The notes under the pieces were generated by a model. That model had not been told where the DNA came from, did no database searches, and saw nothing but the letters and a program-made list of their open reading frames with translations. 64,000 bases of DNA from Hydrangea macrophylla. Lineage: Eukaryota > Streptophyta > Magnoliopsida > Cornales > Hydrangeaceae. Shown piece by piece: positions 32,690-45,284 of the stretch. Position 1 is the first letter of the stretch, and the number at the start of each line of letters is the position of its first letter. The stretch lies in NCBI GenBank assembly GCA_033977485.1, contig CM066991.1:57221350-57285349 (forward strand). Reading direction: 5' to 3'. The position numbers and the translations under genes were made by a program.

Positions 32690-33800
32690 ATGGTAGGAGG
32701 ACATAGGGGGAATAGCAATGGTCATAACGAAGAAGAACCGGAGATACCTAATGAGATAGACCCTACAGGACTGCTCAAAGCTTTGTTCAGAAGGATTGAG
32801 AGAGCTTCGAACAATGTAGGGAATAACAACAATAACCGCCCAGCACCACCCCCAAAGCATACAGGGGATAAGCTACTTGAACGTTTTCGCACATTAAGAC
32901 CAGAAAAGTTTGATGGGATGATGGAACCATGGAGAGCTGAGCAATGGCTACATGAGATGGATCTCATCTTCAAAGCTATGGATTGCAGTGAAGCCGAAAA
33001 ATGCCGTTTGGCCGTATTTCAATTAACATATGCCGCCGTAGACTGGTGGGAAACGAAAGAGGCTACTTTGGGAGAAAGAGCCATAAGAGAAATGACATGG
33101 ACCGTGTTCAAGGAACGGTTCCTAACCAAGTATTTCCCGTTAGTGGAACGAAATCTAAAAAAGAAGGAATTCATGGAGTTAGTTCAAGGGAACAAGTCTA
33201 TTCAGGAGTATACAATGCAATTTGAGCGCCTGTCCCATTTTACGTATCACATGGTGGACACACCTGTTAAGAAGAACGAACAATATCACTAAGGGTTATC
33301 TTTGTCACTCCAAGAGATGACTGCAGTATACGCGAGTCAATCCTTTGAATCTCTAGTAGGGGTTAGCTACACAGATAGAGAACATACAGAAACAGAAGCA
33401 GAAGAGGTTTACCAGTAGGTTCCCATCACAAAATGTCCAAGGATTGAGGCCGCACGTGCATTATCAGAATTACAAGCGTACTTGGAATGAAGAAAAGAAG
33501 CCACAGCAGGCACGGAGACATCCACAGCAAGCTAGAACTGCAGCACCACAAGCACCAGTCCCTGTTGGATGTCAAGGAGGTTATACCGTCCAAGGAAAGG
33601 CCCAGGGAGTTGCTTCAACTATGGCATATTCGGCCACCATGCCAAGGATTACAGAGCCTCCAAGAACCACAATCGTGGTGGAGTCATATGCTTTAATTGT
33701 GGAGATAAAGGCCACTGGAGCTGAGACTGTAAGGCACCGCGCCGAGGATTCAATGGACCCAATGCTCAAGGACAAGCTACCAAGACTCATCTGAATGCCA
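32690..33800 (+). pseudogene. Element D gag
   Basis: ATG at 32690 (MVGGHRGNSNGHNEEEP). The capsid-like domain spans LERFRTLRPEKFDG, AEQWLHEMDLIFKAM, CRLAVFQLTYAAVDWWE and FKERFLTKYFPLVERN. A TAA follows QYH at 33290-33292. Beyond it lie a frame change and two zinc knuckles around 33610-33730: the first has lost its Cys residues (FNYGIFGHHAKDY) and the second, CFNCGDKGHWS, is interrupted by TGA before its last Cys. This is the nucleocapsid region; the copy cannot make intact protein. Confidence 0.88.
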
Positions 33801-33859
33801 TTTTTTTGGAAGCAGCAGGCTTTGATGCCGAAACACATCAGAATTTGGAAGGTACGCTC

Positions 33860-36800
33860 ACTCTTTTCAGCAACAGGGTTAAAACGTTATTGATACTGGA
33901 GCATCAAATTCGTTTATTGCTAGTAGAGTCGTACAAGATTTGGCTTTAGTACCTCAAAAACTTACCTTAGCATTGAATGCCGTGTCTCCGATGGGTACGT
34001 CTGTTAAGTTGAATAGAGCATGCAAAAACTGTCCCATCAACATAGAAGATAGAGACCTATTCGCAGATTTTGGTGATTTTGTCGATGAAGGAGTTTGACG
34101 CTATCTTAGGAATTGACTGGCTTACCAAGTACCATGCTATTTTGGATTGTACTAGTAAGTCGATTACCTTCACAATACTTAGAAGTCAACCCTTTTTCTT
34201 TCAGTGTAACCCATTGAGTGACGGTTTTCTCACTAGTCGCTTGGCTGCCATCGCGGGCACAAGCTCAGAGATCACGATCGCAGAAATATCGATAGTGCAA
34301 GAATTTGAGGACATATTTAAGGATCTCTCAGGATTGCCGCCAAGGAGAGAGATCGACTTCTTCATAGAACTGGCACTCAGAACCATGCATGTCTCCAAAA
34401 CTCCGTACAGAATGGCACCGACAGAAATGCAAGAATTAAAGAAGCAAGTATAGGAGTTAGAATATTTGGGATTTGTACGACTAAGCACATCACCATGGAG
34501 AGCACCGGTACTATTTATAAAGAAGAAAGATGGAGTGTTTTGACTCTACATAGACTACAGAGATTGAATAAGGTAACCATCAAGAATAAGTACACGCTAC
34601 CACATATTGATGACTTGATTGATCAATTATAAAGAGCTACGACATTTTTGAAGATCGATTTGAGATCAGGATACCACCAGCTGTTAATTCGACCAGAAGA
34701 TATATCAAAAATAGCATTCCAAACCATATATGGACATTACGAATTTCTTGTGCTGCCATTCGGGCTAACCAACGCCCCAACAGTGTTCATGGACTTGATG
34801 AATAGGGTATTTAGGCCCTACCTGGATCAGTTTATTATTGCCTTTATAGATGATATACTGATTTATTCCAAGACTGAAGAGGAACACGAAAGACATTTAC
34901 AGATTGCTTTACAGACACTCAGGGACAATCAACTATATGCAAAGTTCAACAAGTGCGAGTTTTGGCTCAAGGAAGTCAAGTTATTAGGACATGTTGTCTC
35001 TCAAAATAGGATATCAGTGGATTCTTCAAAGATTAACGCAGTGCTAGATTGGAAAAGACCGAGCAATGCTTCAAAGATTAGAAGTTTTCTTGGTTTGGCT
35101 GGCTACTATAGGAGATTTGTAGAAGGATTCTCTAGAATCGCAGGCCCTTTTACTGGTCTTATGAAGAAGGATTCAAAGTTCGAATGGAAGGATCGACATG
35201 AACGTGCATTTCAAGAACTGAAGGAGAGATTAACTTCGGCACCATGTTAGCAATACCCAAAAGCGGTGAAATGTATACCATCTATAGTGATGATTCACAC
35301 CAAGGATTAGGGTATGTGCTTATGCAAGATGGGAAGGTGATAGCGTATGGATCGAGACAGTTGAAATCACACGAGATGAATTATCCAACGTATGATCTAA
35401 AGTTAGCCGCAATTGTGTTTGCACTGAAAACATGGAGACATTACCTCTATGGGGAGTAGTTTGATTTATTTTCAGACCACAAGAGCTTGAAGTACTTATT
35501 CTCTCAGAAGGAGCTAAATATATATGAGGCAGAGACAATGGATGGAATTACTCAAGGATTATGATTTCACTCTACAGTATCATTCTAGTAAAGCAAACAT
35601 TGTTGCAGATGCCTTGAGTCATAAACCTCGCGGGGTAGTTGTTGTTCTCATGATTTGAGAATGGAAAGCATTGGAAACCATAGCAGAATTTGATCTCCAA
35701 CCCACAAAGACAGAAGGAGGACACCGTTTCGGATGCTTGGTAGCACAACCGACGCTTCTCAACCGTATTTTGGAAGCCCAATAGAAAGACAAAGAGTGGA
35801 AGAAATGGTTTACTAAAGTTTTGGCGAAGGAACCCGAGGAATGGAGCGTAGGCTCAGATGGAGGATTTCGATGTAGGAATCGACTGTGTGTTCCCGATAT
35901 GGAGAACCTAAGGAAGGACATTTTGGATGAAGCACACAAGTCCCGTTTAACTGTTCATCTAGGAGGCACAAAGATGTATATTGACTTGAAGTAAAATTTC
36001 TTGTGGGAAGGCATGAAATGAGAAGTGGAAGAGTATGTTTCCAAGTGACTTACTTGTCAACAAGTCAAAGCAAAACATTAGAAGCCGTCAGGATTGTTAC
36101 AGCCATTACCGATTCTGCAGTAGAAGTGGGAACACATTACCATGAATTTTATGGTAGGTCTGCCCTGATCTCAGCAGAACCATGACTCTATTTGGGTGAT
36201 TGTGGACTGACTCACTAAGTCAGCTCACTTCATAGCATACAGTATGACATACTCTGTGGAGAAGTTGAGTCAGTTATACATACAACAGGTCGTACGATTG
36301 CATGGAGTACCCGTCAGCATAGTGTCTGATCACAATTCTCGATTTACTACAGAATTCTGGGAAAGTTTCCAGACAGCCTTGGGAACTTCACTAAGATTGA
36401 GTTCAGCATTTCATCCTCAAACCGACGAGAAAACCGAGAGGACCAATCAAGTAATGGAAGACATGCTTAGAGCTTGCGTGATTGACTTTGAGAGTTCATG
36501 GGAGACACATCTTCCATTAATTGAGTTTGCCTACAACAATAGTTATCACTCAAGCATAGGCATGGCATCATTTGAGGCATTATATGGAAGGCCATGTCAT
36601 TTGCCATTATGTTGGGCTGAAGTTGGAGATGAAAAACTTCTAGGACCGGAGATGGTTCGAGAGACTAAAAAGAAGATAATTATTGTCAGAGAGAAGATGA
36701 AGGCAGCACAAGATCGATATAAGAGCAATGCAAACAAACATCGCAAGGATAAAGAGTTTAAGGTAGGAGAACATGTTTTACTCAAGGTATCACCAGTCTG

Positions 36801-37193
36801 AGGAGTAGTAAGGTTTTGACAGAAAAGAGGAAAGTTGTCGCCACGCTATATCGGACCAATCGAAATCTTGAAACGCGAAGAAAGAGTTTCTTATAGATTA
36901 GCGTTATCACCAAGGTTGTCAGGTATTCACAATGTTTTTCACATCAGTATGTTGAAGGAGTATCATCAGGGCACGACGCCGCATGTAATCGACTTCAAGG
37001 ACATCGAGGTGCATAACAGCGTATCCTACACAGAGAGACCCATCAAGATTTTGGGTTGAGAGACCAAGAAGCTGAGAAAAAAGGAGATTTCATTGGTGAA
37101 GGTTCAGTGGAATCATCATGACGAAAGAGAAGCTTCGTGGGAAATGGATTCAGAGATGATCGAGAAATATCCTTTTCTGTTTTGTGCCTAGAT
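33860..37193 (+). pseudogene. Element D pol: protease, RT, RNase H, integrase, chromodomain (many stops)
   Basis: Protease traces begin near 33880 (DTGASNSFIAS) and end with MKEFDAILGIDWL at about 34085-34125. RT follows ([13 protein letters not shown] near 34650, [24 protein letters not shown] near 34842). RNase H reads [10 protein letters not shown] and [15 protein letters not shown], where a catalytic Glu appears to be Lys. Integrase keeps a HKSRLTVHLGG zinc-binding start, a TGA in place of a Cys before LTCQ (about 36046), the second core Asp in SIVSDHNSRF and the Glu in PQTDEKTE. A chromodomain-like C-terminus (YTERPIKIL...WEMDSEMIEKYPFLF) ends at about 37190. More than ten stops or frame breaks are visible. 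Confidence 0.88.
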
Positions 37194-37225
37194 AAGTTCC
37201 GATTTCGAGGACGAAATCCTTAAAT

Positions 37226-37238
37226 AGGTGGTGGAAGA
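37226..37238 (+). promoter_or_regulatory. Polypurine tract of element D
   Basis: AGGTGGTGGAAGA directly before the right LTR. The preceding TTTCGAGGACGAAAT sequence is typical of the end of Tekay-type pol and also survives in E. Confidence 0.75.
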
Positions 37239-40200
37239 TGTAATACCTGTAATTTTCTTTTCATTAAATAATATCAGTTTTTTTCAAATTTTTGTATTGG
37301 ACCGACTATATTGTTATTATAGTATTTTAATCGCGTGATGGTTTTGACGTTTTGTAGTATTATTAATTAGACTGTAATAACCGTACCAGCTGGACCGTAA
37401 TAAGACTCAGCTTAGTCACGTACCCGAACCCGGATATTAGAAATAATAAGAGTTTGTACGTAAATTGAGACCAACATGTATATCAACGAACTTATGCATG
37501 CAAATCAAGAAAGTAGCACACAATCTGAGGTGGGCCCCACATAGCTGGCCACATGGCAGTCCATGTCTCCCCTTGTGACACTTGTCCACATATTGACATG
37601 TGTCCTAGCATGCAAGCATGCATGGAGACACATGTCTCTCCACCATTTCTATATAAACACATCCACATGCAAGCATTTTACTCTCTTGGTCTCCATAATC
37701 AACACATATAGAGTTAGAGAGAGTTAGGAGATAAATTTCATAGAGAGAGAGAGAGAAATATAAGAAGAAGAAGAAGAAGAAGAAGGTTCCACAATAAAAG
37801 CTTAAGCTCAAGCTCCTTAAGCTCAAATCCTACATTCAAACCAAATTTCAAGTATTGGTGAGTTTACTAACTTACTTTAGAACATATATAGTATGTAGTG
37901 ATGTTTAGTAAGAGCTTGATGTTGCTATTTTGAGGATTCCAAGCAAGGCAAGACAAATCCTTAAATCTGAGAAACTGAAACTTTCAGCAGAACATAGTTT
38001 AGTAAAATGAACGTTTGGAGTAGCTCAAGAATCTGAATTAGGATAAATGTTTTTGTGGAGAAAGGTAGCTCATATATCTACAAATAACTCTTCTATAACT
38101 CAGTCTATAAATCAATCCTTCATAGGTGAAATGCATGTACAATGCAGTGTTATAAATCTGGGAAATAGAAACTTTTAGCAGAACATAGTTTAGTAAAATG
38201 AACGTTTGGAGTAGCTCGAAAATCTAAATTAGGCTCGGTTTTTTTGTGGAGAAAGGTAACTAATTTATCTACAAATAACTCTTTTATAGATCAGTCTAGA
38301 AATCAATCCTTCATAGGTGAAATGCATGTACAATGTACTGTTATAAATCTGGGAAACAGAAACTTGCAGCAGAACATAGTTTAGTAAAATGAATGCTTGG
38401 AGTAGCTCAAAAATCTGAATTAGGCTAGGTTTTTTTGTGGAGAAATTTAACTCATTTATCTAAAAATAACTCTTCTATTGTCTGGTCTAAAAATGAGTCC
38501 TTCATATGTGAAAGTCACGTACAATGTAGTACTATAAATTTGGGACAGAGCAGTCCAAAAATATAGAAATGTCTAAGTAAAATAAATATTTTGAGTAGCT
38601 CAAAAATACAATTGAAGCTAGATTTTTCTGTACATGAAGATGATCCGAATACCTATAATGTTCGTGTTTTGAGTTTGATCTACTAAGCAATTTATCTCGC
38701 CCAAATAAATCATGTTGTTTCAGTCAACACAGTGAAAATGTATCCTGGCAGATTGTGTAGCTTTTTGTATGATGTTTTGTTTATGCATGGTGTTGATTGT
38801 TGATGCTAGTTTTCCGGTACCTGTGTTGTTATAAAAATCTTGTGCTATGGTAGTGCTATCGCATAGATGAGTATGTTAAGGGTTTCATCTATATGTTTAT
38901 TTGTATTAAATCCATGTTATAAATCCATGGGCTGCGTGCTATGTTTTCCATTGTTATGAATATAGTTTACTGACCATTGAAAGTTCATACCCAAGCTTTA
39001 AGTATGTTGTACAGCACGATTATTGCATTGATAGTGATTGGGTAAGTTCTCATCGTAAGTATATTATGATATAAAATAGAATGGCAGATGTATAAACGTA
39101 ACTTCGAAAGTATAAATGGATGTTATTATTGAACTAAACTACGAAACGTACGAACGCGTAAAATAATGATAAAACCTTCAATAACAGATTTTATACGAAT
39201 AAGGGACATTGAGCTTCATTTTTCGTCATGTAACTTCCGGTTAAAGTTGATTCATAAACTTTCATGTCATGTTCGGATATTTCTTGCAGAGTTAGTCATT
39301 CGGTAATTCCATAGAGTCGATTGTGGAGTTATGAAATCTTTTGTACCTTGGTCTGAGGATCAGCATGACGTGTTCGGTCAAGTGCGGATGACCTGAGGAT
39401 CGTCATGACGTGTTCGATCAAGTGATTGACTATATTCCGCACCTTTGGTCTGAGGATCGTCATGATGTGTTCGGTTAAGTGCGGGTGACCTGAGGATCAT
39501 CATGACGTGTTCAATCAATTGACTGTTAATATCCCGCATTCTTGATCTGAGGATCGTCATGACGTGTTCGGTCTTACAGGTGACCTGAGGATCTTCACTG
39601 ATGTGTTCGATCAAGCGATTCATTGTCAAGTGTTGTTCTTTTTTGACCCGTAAATGCGTTTGGAGTTGAGTCTTCTTTAAGTCAATGTCGTTGGTCAGTT
39701 CAATTCTGGGCTAAGCTTCGAAGGGTATGGTTGGGTTTGAATGAGACATAGTTCTGAGAATAAGAGATGATGAATAACTTACCTTAGTAGTGGTAAGCTT
39801 AAGGGTACCCTCACTTAGCTTAACCACTAAGGGCGTTTCATGCCGCTGGACCATCCACATCTAGCCTTTGCAGGTCCTGATGAAGCTGACTACTGTCAAG
39901 ATGCGATTTACTGCTGAAGACTATGCTGGTAAAGATTATTACGAGAAAGGCTACGGTTTTGCCAGCTGAAGATCTTGGAACTTTTCTTTTGATATAGTTC
40001 TATTGTTAATATGATTAATGATGTAATAACTTAGTTGAACATGTAATATGTATCTTTTGGATATCCTTGGGTCTGTAATATATTAATCATGTAAGACTTG
40101 AATGTTTTGGATTCTTGCTTCCGCTGAACTTAGTCACTTTTCCATATTATATCATTGTTTTAAGCATGTTTGGACAATCAGGTGACATTCACAACCAGTC

Positions 40201-40264
40201 ACGTGTCTACGAACCCATAAAGGAAATTTATTTTTCCCTATTTTTGGTACTTTGGGGCGTGACA
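37239..40264 (+). repeat. Element D 3' LTR (3026 bp)
   Basis: About 185 bases shorter than the left LTR because it has three rather than four ~190-bp repeat units (about 37988, 38177, 38366). All other landmarks match: TATA 37650-37657, donor-like block 37857-37875, array 39350-39620, hairpin block 39810-39875, shared 3' end 40208-40264. Confidence 0.92.
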
Positions 40265-40269
40265 CTAAT
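40265..40269. repeat. Target-site duplication of D, right copy (CTAAT)
   Basis: Perfect copy of 27963-27967. Confidence 0.9.
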
Positions 40270-40445
40270 CAAACTGTGTACGACATGGGACATAAGCAAA
40301 TACAGTACTAAGGGCAACTATACTAGTGGCATATACCTATACAATAAAAGCTATGATCAACAACTATTTCTCAAGCTCCCAAAAATCATGTGGACAACAT
40401 GTCCTGATAAAACTAACGAATACTAAACCTCCTCTAGATCCTGAC

Positions 40446-40655
40446 TCAAAAGTCGTCAGCATCTGATCCTGCTGGGGGTGCCTCATCCTCTGAAACGATA
40501 TCCATCTCCTCAAGGGGAACATCCTCAACTGGTGCAGCAAGATCTCCGACTACCACTCCAATATCCCAATCCTCAACTACATCCTCTGCCATCATCACCT
40601 GATTAGTGACGTCGATAGCCACAACAGCAAATCCATCAGCTATGTCCAACGCTCT
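40446..40655 (-). pseudogene. C-terminus of the acidic upstream ORF of element C
   Basis: The minus-strand frame ends DEAPPAGSDADDF and is dominated by Asp, Glu and Val with almost no basic residues. Removing element D places it about 350 bases upstream of the start of C gag, the same place as the acidic ORFs of D (378 bases) and E (476 bases). Its N-terminal part is replaced by a LINE fragment. Assignment rests on composition and position, since little direct sequence identity with the D or E C-termini is visible. The leader between it and D (40270-40445) is non-coding. Confidence 0.55.
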
Positions 40656-40659
40656 TGTA

Positions 40660-40942
40660 GCCCCGCTAGTGCAGCCTCTCCCATATTCCAGTAAGTTTTA
40701 TAGAAAATAGTTGACACACCATCAGGCTCGGGAGCTTTGGTGGAGCTGATTTGGAACATGGATTCTTTTATCTCTTTTTCCTCAGGGATAGCACATAAAG
40801 CAGTATTCTCTTCCTCTGAAATGACTCTATGAATCAAACCATTCAAATCAGGGGGGATCAAAGGAGAAGACATCTTGAATAAAGGGGCGCTAGTGCTATT
40901 GAATGCCCTATTGGTGATAATTTTTACCTTCGAATTTTCCTC
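40660..40942 (-). pseudogene. LINE reverse-transcriptase fragment, antisense
   Basis: The minus strand encodes EKEIKESMFQISSTKAPEPDG followed by FYKTYW, matching the N-terminal RT motif of plant LINE elements (EEIK.AL..M...KAPGPDGF...F....W). Upstream reading continues to about 40942. Only about 90 codons remain, with no endonuclease, catalytic FADD or poly(A). It is joined directly to the truncated left LTR of element E on one side and to element C on the other, so at least one junction reflects a deletion or filler event. Confidence 0.75.
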
Positions 40943-42129
40943 GTAGGATTAGAAGTGATGACGTCACAATGGTACGGTTACAAAAGGTCCATTAGGGTGA
41001 CCATAATTAGGAATCCTTACAAGATCATGTACTTAACGTCTTAACGATGATGACATAGTTAGTAACCTAAAGTCTATTAGAATAATCGTAACCCCGGAAT
41101 CTATAGTTCTATTTTAAGAACCATAGTTGTTTTCACACTAGGACTCGTACATAACCTTGTACATGTATATTTGTATCATGATTCACCGTCATTGTTGTGC
41201 ACATATACTAGTACTCTAACACACACCCCTATGCGTATTACCTAAGAGTGGGACCCATACCACCACCCTCATTTGTCCCCTAATATCTACCCTTGGACAC
41301 AGACACAAGCACACATACCCATACATTGCGTGCACCCAATGCACATGATAACTTCCTTCCCATCCCCCCTCTATATATATGACCCCTTACCCTCTCATTT
41401 AACACCCTCACCACCCCACACAAATCTGTCTATACAGATTATAGAGAGAGGAACTGAGAGATTAGATAGAGAGAGAGAGACCCGAGAGCTTAGAGCTCAA
41501 CCAAAAAACACACGCACACTCTCTCGGTTGCATGCACCACACACGCCCCTCTTTCCTTTGCATTTACTCTCTACCACTCCCTCTCAGTACACACTCACAC
41601 AGCAAGGAAGAAGAGACGTGCAAAGGAGAGAGAAGAAGAAGATCAAAGATAGAAGAGAGAGATCGGAGGAGATAGAGACCACCAGAGGTAAAACCCAACC
41701 TTCATCTTCATTTTAAACATTGCATGTCACACACACACCCCCAGAACTTGCATGCACACAGTCAATCAGAGCCTTAAGCTCTCTACACACTCCGGCGACC
41801 ATTAAAGCTCCATTTGAGAGCTTAATTTTCCAAGTATGACAAAAACCCACAAAAGTTGCATCGAGCAGACCCCCTTGATCCCATTAGGACCCCCTTAAAG
41901 AAGTTTCTCATATAGATCACGTTTAGGCTACCATGCAAGGGATTATTCCCTTAAAATCGAAAAAGAATAACCCCCTAGTTAGACCTCTGAACGAATGAAC
42001 CAGCACACGAGCTACTAGTATGTCGTAGAGGGCCCCCAAACGATCATAATGGAGTTGGTTAGGAGGATTTTCATGGAGAAACGGTGGAGATATGAGCCTT
42101 AGAAGTTTTCCGGCAAAATCGGGCTTCGC

Positions 42130-42660
42130 CGGCGGCGGGTTGGATCGCCTGAGAAGACCAAACCCATTTTGGGTTCGGGTTATATCGTTTTTATATTTGG
42201 ATCGGGTCAGGTAATGGATAGGTTGGGTTAGGAAGTGAGTGGAAATGGGTAGTCCGAATTAGGCGTGGGTCGGTCCGGGTCCACTTAAGTGGAACGACTC
42301 CGTTTTGGGTGTCGGGTTGGAGTCTGGGTTGGGTGCAGGTCTGGGGCGGGCCACGTTGTGTCTGTAAGCGAGTTCAGGTACGGTCCAGGTTTAGGTTCGG
42401 GTTAGGGTATTTGGGTTAAGTTAGTTTGTTAGTATAAGTGGGTTTGGGTTTTGGGTACGGGTTGAGTTCGGGTCCACTCAAATGGGTTTGTGGGCTGGGT
42501 CTTCATGTGAGTTGTTATGGATAGTTCGGTTAGGTACGGGTCGGGTTAGTTCGACCCGAATGGGTCAAAAGGGTTTGGGTTCCCTTAGGAGTGTATCCGG
42601 GTCACCCGTTAAAGTTACGGTTGGTTCGGTATTGACCCGTGGGTCTGGATTGTTAATAAT
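42130..42660 (+). repeat. Degenerate GGGTYSGGGT-rich tract in E 5' LTR
   Basis: Dense GGG triplets on the plus strand (GGGTTCGGGTT, GGGTCGGGTT and similar) for about 500 bases, with few CCC runs. It could form G-quadruplexes in RNA or DNA. The counterpart in the right LTR is 50080-50610. A short ORF here is compositional. Confidence 0.7.
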
Positions 42661-44109
42661 AATAATATTACTACTAATTCCTTATTAATAGTTTTTAAAT
42701 AGTTTTAATAATTATAATTGTATATAATTGTGCTATTAGTGCTTTATATTATAGAATATTATCATATAATATTTTTAATACCCTGTATGTTATTAATATA
42801 TTATTATATTATATATTTATTATTTATATGGTTAATATAAATAATAAATATCAGTTTTAAATGAGATTTAAATAGTTAATTAATACCTATAGATGTTTAT
42901 AAATTATGGAAAATTCGGGGGTATGTCCCCAATACTATTTTATAATATCCCTAAGGTTATAAAGCTATAATACTATATCTTAGTAATTTTAATAATTAAT
43001 GAGGAGCTATTTCAAGAGTATATTAATAATTAAAAATACCAAATGAGCTCCGAAAATTATGGGATAAATACTGGGAGTGTGCTTTAATATCTAGTATTTA
43101 ATAAAAATATACCCAAGTGCTGGTTTCCATGTTGAGTATAATTATTTGATTAAAAGTCCTTTCACGACTATTTTCTGTAAATGAATTACCTTCGATAATT
43201 CATAATAAATAATCCAGGACTCCAAAAAATACGCGTTCAGCTCCCAGAGTCTTAGAATAATGCCTAGATCGTTCTCCTTAAGTCTCGTGACTTTTCGACT
43301 CGGTCAAAAATACAGTTTGTCTTTAGTGCCTATGTTAGTCTAGAAAGCCCTACATATTCTCCCGTAAAATGCGATGGACTCCGATTTGAGTCTAGTCAAT
43401 GGCGTTGGACTTAGAATGACATGTAAGTCACTACGTTGAGGTTTATAACCTCATTTGGTAAAATTACCATTTTTTTTCCTATAGTTGTACTCATACATTA
43501 TTGTTGTTTCTTCCGTTCATTGTTGTAGAACATGACGATTATCTGCTTTTCGAGGAACGGTAACTCGAGGTGAGTTTCCTAACCTCACTCTAATCCTAAT
43601 AAGATTAATATAAGATGTTTAAAAGTTATCTGTATGATGATTTGTATAAGTAAGATGTTGATTTATGATGCTACATGTATTCCAATAATTGTATATTTAT
43701 GTGAAGCATGTTATGGTAGTGCTATCGCATACGTGAGCATGATAAGGGTTTTATCTATATGATTATTGGTATCAAATTCATGTTACGTGATCTATGTTCT
43801 ATATGTTATGTTTCTGCTGCTAACTGTTAAATGCATCTATTACGATGTTGTTGATCGGAATAGATAACGCATGCCATGTTAATAATATAGAGGAATAAAA
43901 GTAGATTTGCATGTGAGTATTGATAGTGGACACACGTGCATTTCATGACGGGTGACAGTATGTGTTGTGTGAGAGAAAGAAGTGTTTGATGAGGATGTGA
44001 ATGAGATGAGGTAGGTGAATGTAAAAGAGATGTGAATATTGGATCTGATGGATCAACGGATGACGAGTCGGGTGGACATGAACAGTTAGGGTTCCTAGTG
44101 TGCCTCTCG

Positions 44110-44310
44110 CCATTGAAGACGTCCGGTTATACGCATAGGTGGTTGAAGACGTCCCGTGTATCGTTGAAGATGTCTGGCTAGTACTCTAATATACTTCTCA
44201 GTCGTGTAGACGACCGATAAGAGTATACACATGGTTGAAGATGTCCCATGTGCCAGTTCCAGTGTTTACAGATAGTGTGCATCATGAAGACGTCTGACGG
44301 CCTTTCAAGG
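44110..44310 (+). repeat. GAAGACGTCC tandem array in E 5' LTR
   Basis: At least five GTTGAAGA(C/T)GTC(C/T) cores spaced 30-60 bases apart, many followed by (C/T)GTGT. The right LTR has the same array at 52020-52215. Confidence 0.75.
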
Positions 44311-45284
44311 GAATAAGTATGAATCAGCTGTTATAGCATGTCATCATCCTTGAATATACCGCGTGTTGTCAAGTGGATGAGAAAGCGAAATTGAATGATG
44401 AGATTGAATTGATGAGTAAAATGGTTTGGTCCGAAATGATTTGATTTTGAAAAGTTTTGGTTTTAAAATGAAATGGTTTTGAAAAGTATCTATTTTCAAA
44501 AGTGAATGTCTTTAAAAAGGGTTGGGAGTAAGTCGCATCGGTCATGCATTGCATGTACGTGGATAAAATAAGGAGAATGTATTCTATGATGTTATATTTA
44601 TTTGTCTACCTATCTTGTTGAGACCTCTATTACTATGCTTGTGGTGAGAATGCGACTTTTGATAAGAGATTGACCATATCCTAAGATACTAAACTATGAC
44701 GTGAGTCGAGAGATGCTATATATTTATTGATTATTATGCGATTGAGACTCTCACTCAGCCTTGTTCCAAGGTTGATGGCTTGTTACGTCCTGGGCATTCC
44801 CTTGTCCAGAGTGATGCAGGTTTTGTTAATATGGAGGTGAGCTCAGGGTACAGTACTGAGGAGCTAAGAAGGATAGAGCTGGGCTGGTGATCAAAGATAG
44901 TTATCTCAGTTGTTTATTCTATTTAAGTTTATGTAACAAGTTTAGTATGGACCTTGTATAATAAGGTGGATGTTATTGTAACTTATGCCTTGTTTCTGTT
45001 GCTATATTTATATTCTATTGAGTACAAGTTATGTTTATACCTTAGCATGATCCTTATGATTGTTGTGCGGAGTTAGAAGGACAAAACGATTAACAAACTA
45101 GTCACGCGCGTGTCCACGGACCCATAAAGGAAATTTTATTTTTCCCTATTTTTGGCTTACTCCAGGGCATGACCGGGCGTTTACCATTTGTCCCATGCAC
45201 TTTAAGTATAAAAAAAACCACTAGATCTTATTTCCCACCTATAAAGATACTAACCTTATGATAGTTTATATTGAACAGGTTAGC

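Larger units (their letters stand above)
27968..40264 (+). mobile_element. Element D: Tekay/Del-type chromovirus with 3-kb LTRs
   Basis: A 12.3-kb element with LTRs at 27968-31178 and 37239-40264, an initiator-Met-type primer site, an acidic ORF, gag, protease, RT, RNase H, integrase and a C-terminal chromodomain, all on the plus strand, with a perfect CTAAT duplication. Gene order, primer and chromodomain place it in the chromoviruses, most like Tekay/Del. Every gene is broken by stops or frame changes, and the LTRs have diverged more than those of A, B or N, so it is the oldest complete element here apart from C. Confidence 0.92.
40943..45174 (+). repeat. Element E 5' LTR (5' end truncated)
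   Basis: Similarity to the right LTR starts at GTAGGATTAG (right copy 48873), so about 32 bases including the TGTAGCACCC terminus are missing. Landmarks: TATA 41372-41380, purine-rich leader 41440-41480 and 41600-41680, G-rich tract 42130-42660, donor-like block 43569-43590, ATGGTAGTGCTATCG block 43713-43790, GAAGACGTCC array 44110-44310, double-hairpin block 44749-44820 and shared 3' end 45113-45174. Confidence 0.88.

Noticed and set aside
41273..41716. 147-codon ORF in the E LTR
   Set aside because: His/Pro/Thr-rich translation of a low-complexity leader, shortened to 66 codons in the other LTR, no domain.
45175..45200. Primer-binding site of element E
   Set aside because: Nothing close to TGGTATCAGAGC follows the left LTR; the region is too decayed to call.
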